From Isoptericola peretonis (GTDB lineage Bacteria > Actinomycetota > Actinomycetes > Actinomycetales > Cellulomonadaceae): a DNA stretch of 64,000 nt. The DNA lies in assembly GCA_023241745.1 (NCBI GenBank), contig JALQCY010000006.1, positions 124,001 through 188,000 of the forward strand, read 5' to 3'. Of this stretch, positions 63,048 through 64,000 are shown one piece after another. Made by a program: the position numbers and the translations under genes. The notes below the pieces were generated by a model. The model worked only from the letters and a program-made list of their open reading frames with translations, searched no databases and was not told where the DNA came from. Position 1 is the stretch's first letter. Every line of letters starts with the position of its first letter.

Positions 63048-63995
63048 TCAGGCGCGCGGGAACGCCTGTACGAACACCTTCCGCAGCCGCTCGTCGTCCA
63101 CGTGCGTGTACCGCTGCGTGGTGCCGAGGTCCGAGTGGCCCAGCACCTCCTGCACGGACCGGAGGTCGGACCCGCCCTGGAGGAGGTGGGTCGCGGCCGA
63201 GTGCCGCAGCGCATGGGGGGCGACGTCGTCCACGCCGGCCTGCGCGGCGAGCCGGTGCACCGCGTCGCGCACCTGGCGCTGCCCCCAGCGCCCCCCGCGC
63301 GCGCCGAGCAGCAGTGCCGCTCCGGACGCCGGTCGGGCCAGGGCCGGCCGCCCGGTGGCGAGCCATTCCGACACGGCCCGGGCCGCAGGGACCCCGAACG
63401 GCACCACGCGCTCCTTGCCGCCCTTGCCGAGCACCCGCACGAGCCGCTCGGTGAGGTCGACGGCGGGTACGTCGACCTGGACCAGCTCCCCCACCCGGAT
63501 GCCGCTGCCGTACAGGAGCTCGGCGGCCGCCCATGCGCGCAGTGCCGCGGGACGGTCCGCGGGCTCCGCGCCGTGCGCCGCGTCGCGGGCGGCGTCGAGC
63601 AGCGCGGACGCCGCGTCGGCGCTCAGCACCGTGGGCAGCGTCCGCGGCACCTTCGGGCTGGCGAGGCGTGCGGTGGGGTCGGTGGGGACCAGACCGACGC
63701 GGTAGGCCCACCGCAGGAAGGTCCGGGCCGCCGCTCCGCGGCGGGCGATGGTCGCCCGCGCCAGTCCTCGTTCCGCCTGCGTGGCGAGCCATCCGCGCAG
63801 CGTGGCGACGTCCATGTCCGGCAGGCCCTGCGCACCGTGCCGCACGGCGTAGCGCAGCAGCGACCCGACATCGGCGCGATAGGCGCGCCGCGTGTGCTCC
63901 GAGTGCCCTCGCTGGACGGCGAGATGCTCGTCGAAGCGGGCCAGCGCCTGTGCGAGCGGCGCCGGCAGCGGCGGGAGGTCACGGTCGGTGTCCAT
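63048..63995 (-). CDS. xerC: Tyrosine recombinase XerC
   Basis: A 315-residue site-specific recombinase that, with XerD, resolves chromosome dimers at dif. The N-terminal SAM-like domain contains RGHSEHTRRAYRADVGSLLR. The catalytic domain has ELLYGSGIRVGELVQVD (first Arg), KGGKERVVPFG (Lys), HALRHSAATHLLQGG (His-x-x-Arg), LGHSDLGTTQRYTH with the His and nucleophile Tyr296. The gene is complete, starting 5 bases before the window edge. Its partner activator FtsK is encoded at 8838-11651. The position near rpsB is conserved in actinobacteria. Confidence 0.95.
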   Translation of the reverse strand: MDTDRDLPPLPAPLAQALARFDEHLAVQRGHSEHTRRAYRADVGSLLRYAVRHGAQGLPDMDVATLRGWLATQAERGLARATIARRGAAARTFLRWAYRVGLVPTDPTARLASPKVPRTLPTVLSADAASALLDAARDAAHGAEPADRPAALRAWAAAELLYGSGIRVGELVQVDVPAVDLTERLVRVLGKGGKERVVPFGVPAARAVSEWLATGRPALARPASGAALLLGARGGRWGQRQVRDAVHRLAAQAGVDDVAPHALRHSAATHLLQGGSDLRSVQEVLGHSDLGTTQRYTHVDDERLRKVFVQAFPRA

Positions 63996-64000
63996 CCAGG

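Noticed and set aside
63048..63995. Phage or integron integrase with an att site
   Set aside because: Sequence, length and position near rpsB fit housekeeping XerC; there are no flanking direct repeats, tRNA genes or phage genes.

Overview
The window is chromosomal core sequence from a very GC-rich actinobacterium. Third codon positions are almost always G or C. The gene neighbourhoods match textbook actinobacterial order: ftsK-pgsA-cinA-clgR, dxr-rip1-ispG-GNAT, rpsB-tsf-pyrH-frr-cdsA-rlmN, rimP-nusA-ylxR-infB-rbfA-truB-ribF-rpsO-pnp. The lhr-nei2 pair, the GH3 glucosidase and the carbohydrate-type regulators suggest Micrococcales (Cellulomonadaceae or Promicromonosporaceae), but that placement is from memory of similar genomes and is an inference. 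I see no prophage, insertion sequence, CRISPR array, rRNA or tRNA.

Layout. 1-5.5 kb: DNA repair pair Lhr helicase (5' end outside the window) and a Nei2-type glycosylase. 5.6-17.1 kb, mostly minus strand: clgR, cinA, pgsA, ftsK, an adenine/adenosine deaminase, RNase J, dapA and a P-loop kinase, with a CapA-like phosphatase and a divergent TetR/membrane-protein pair set among them. 17.2-25.3 kb: accessory metabolism (aldehyde dehydrogenase, AzlCD exporter, GNAT, GH3 beta-glucosidase, TetR, MFS, unknown protein). 25.3-41.5 kb, minus strand: lysine and translation block (dapB, M16 peptidase, pnp, rpsO, an inserted animal-type haem peroxidase, ribF, truB, a frameshifted pyrE, rbfA, infB, ylxR, nusA, rimP). 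41.6-47.8 kb: lipoprotein, proS, fpg, and the threonine-degrading kbl/tdh pair. 47.9-52.8 kb, minus strand: the isoprenoid/site-2-protease cluster dxr, rip1-like, ispG, GNAT. 53-55.5 kb: a secreted SH3b protein and a MerR/MFS pair sharing a promoter region. 55.6-61.7 kb, minus strand: DivIVA-repeat protein, rlmN, cdsA, frr, pyrH, tsf, rpsB. 62.3-64 kb: an M23-like secreted protein and XerC.

The most useful observations are: (i) pyrE is broken by an apparent one-base deletion near 35430; (ii) a TANNNT (or close) hexamer sits 6-7 bases before the start codon of at least eleven genes that lack a Shine-Dalgarno sequence, implying widespread leaderless mRNAs; (iii) the MFS promoter at 55.1 kb has the over-long 20-bp spacer with an internal dyad that defines MerR-type control; (iv) two TetR-type operators; (v) a cluster of four inverted repeats upstream of the haem peroxidase; (vi) a secreted protein that looks like a double-psi beta-barrel joined to SH3b; (vii) a small protein built from three or four DivIVA-like repeats. 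I did not find a clear previously undescribed multi-gene system; most of the window is conserved housekeeping sequence.
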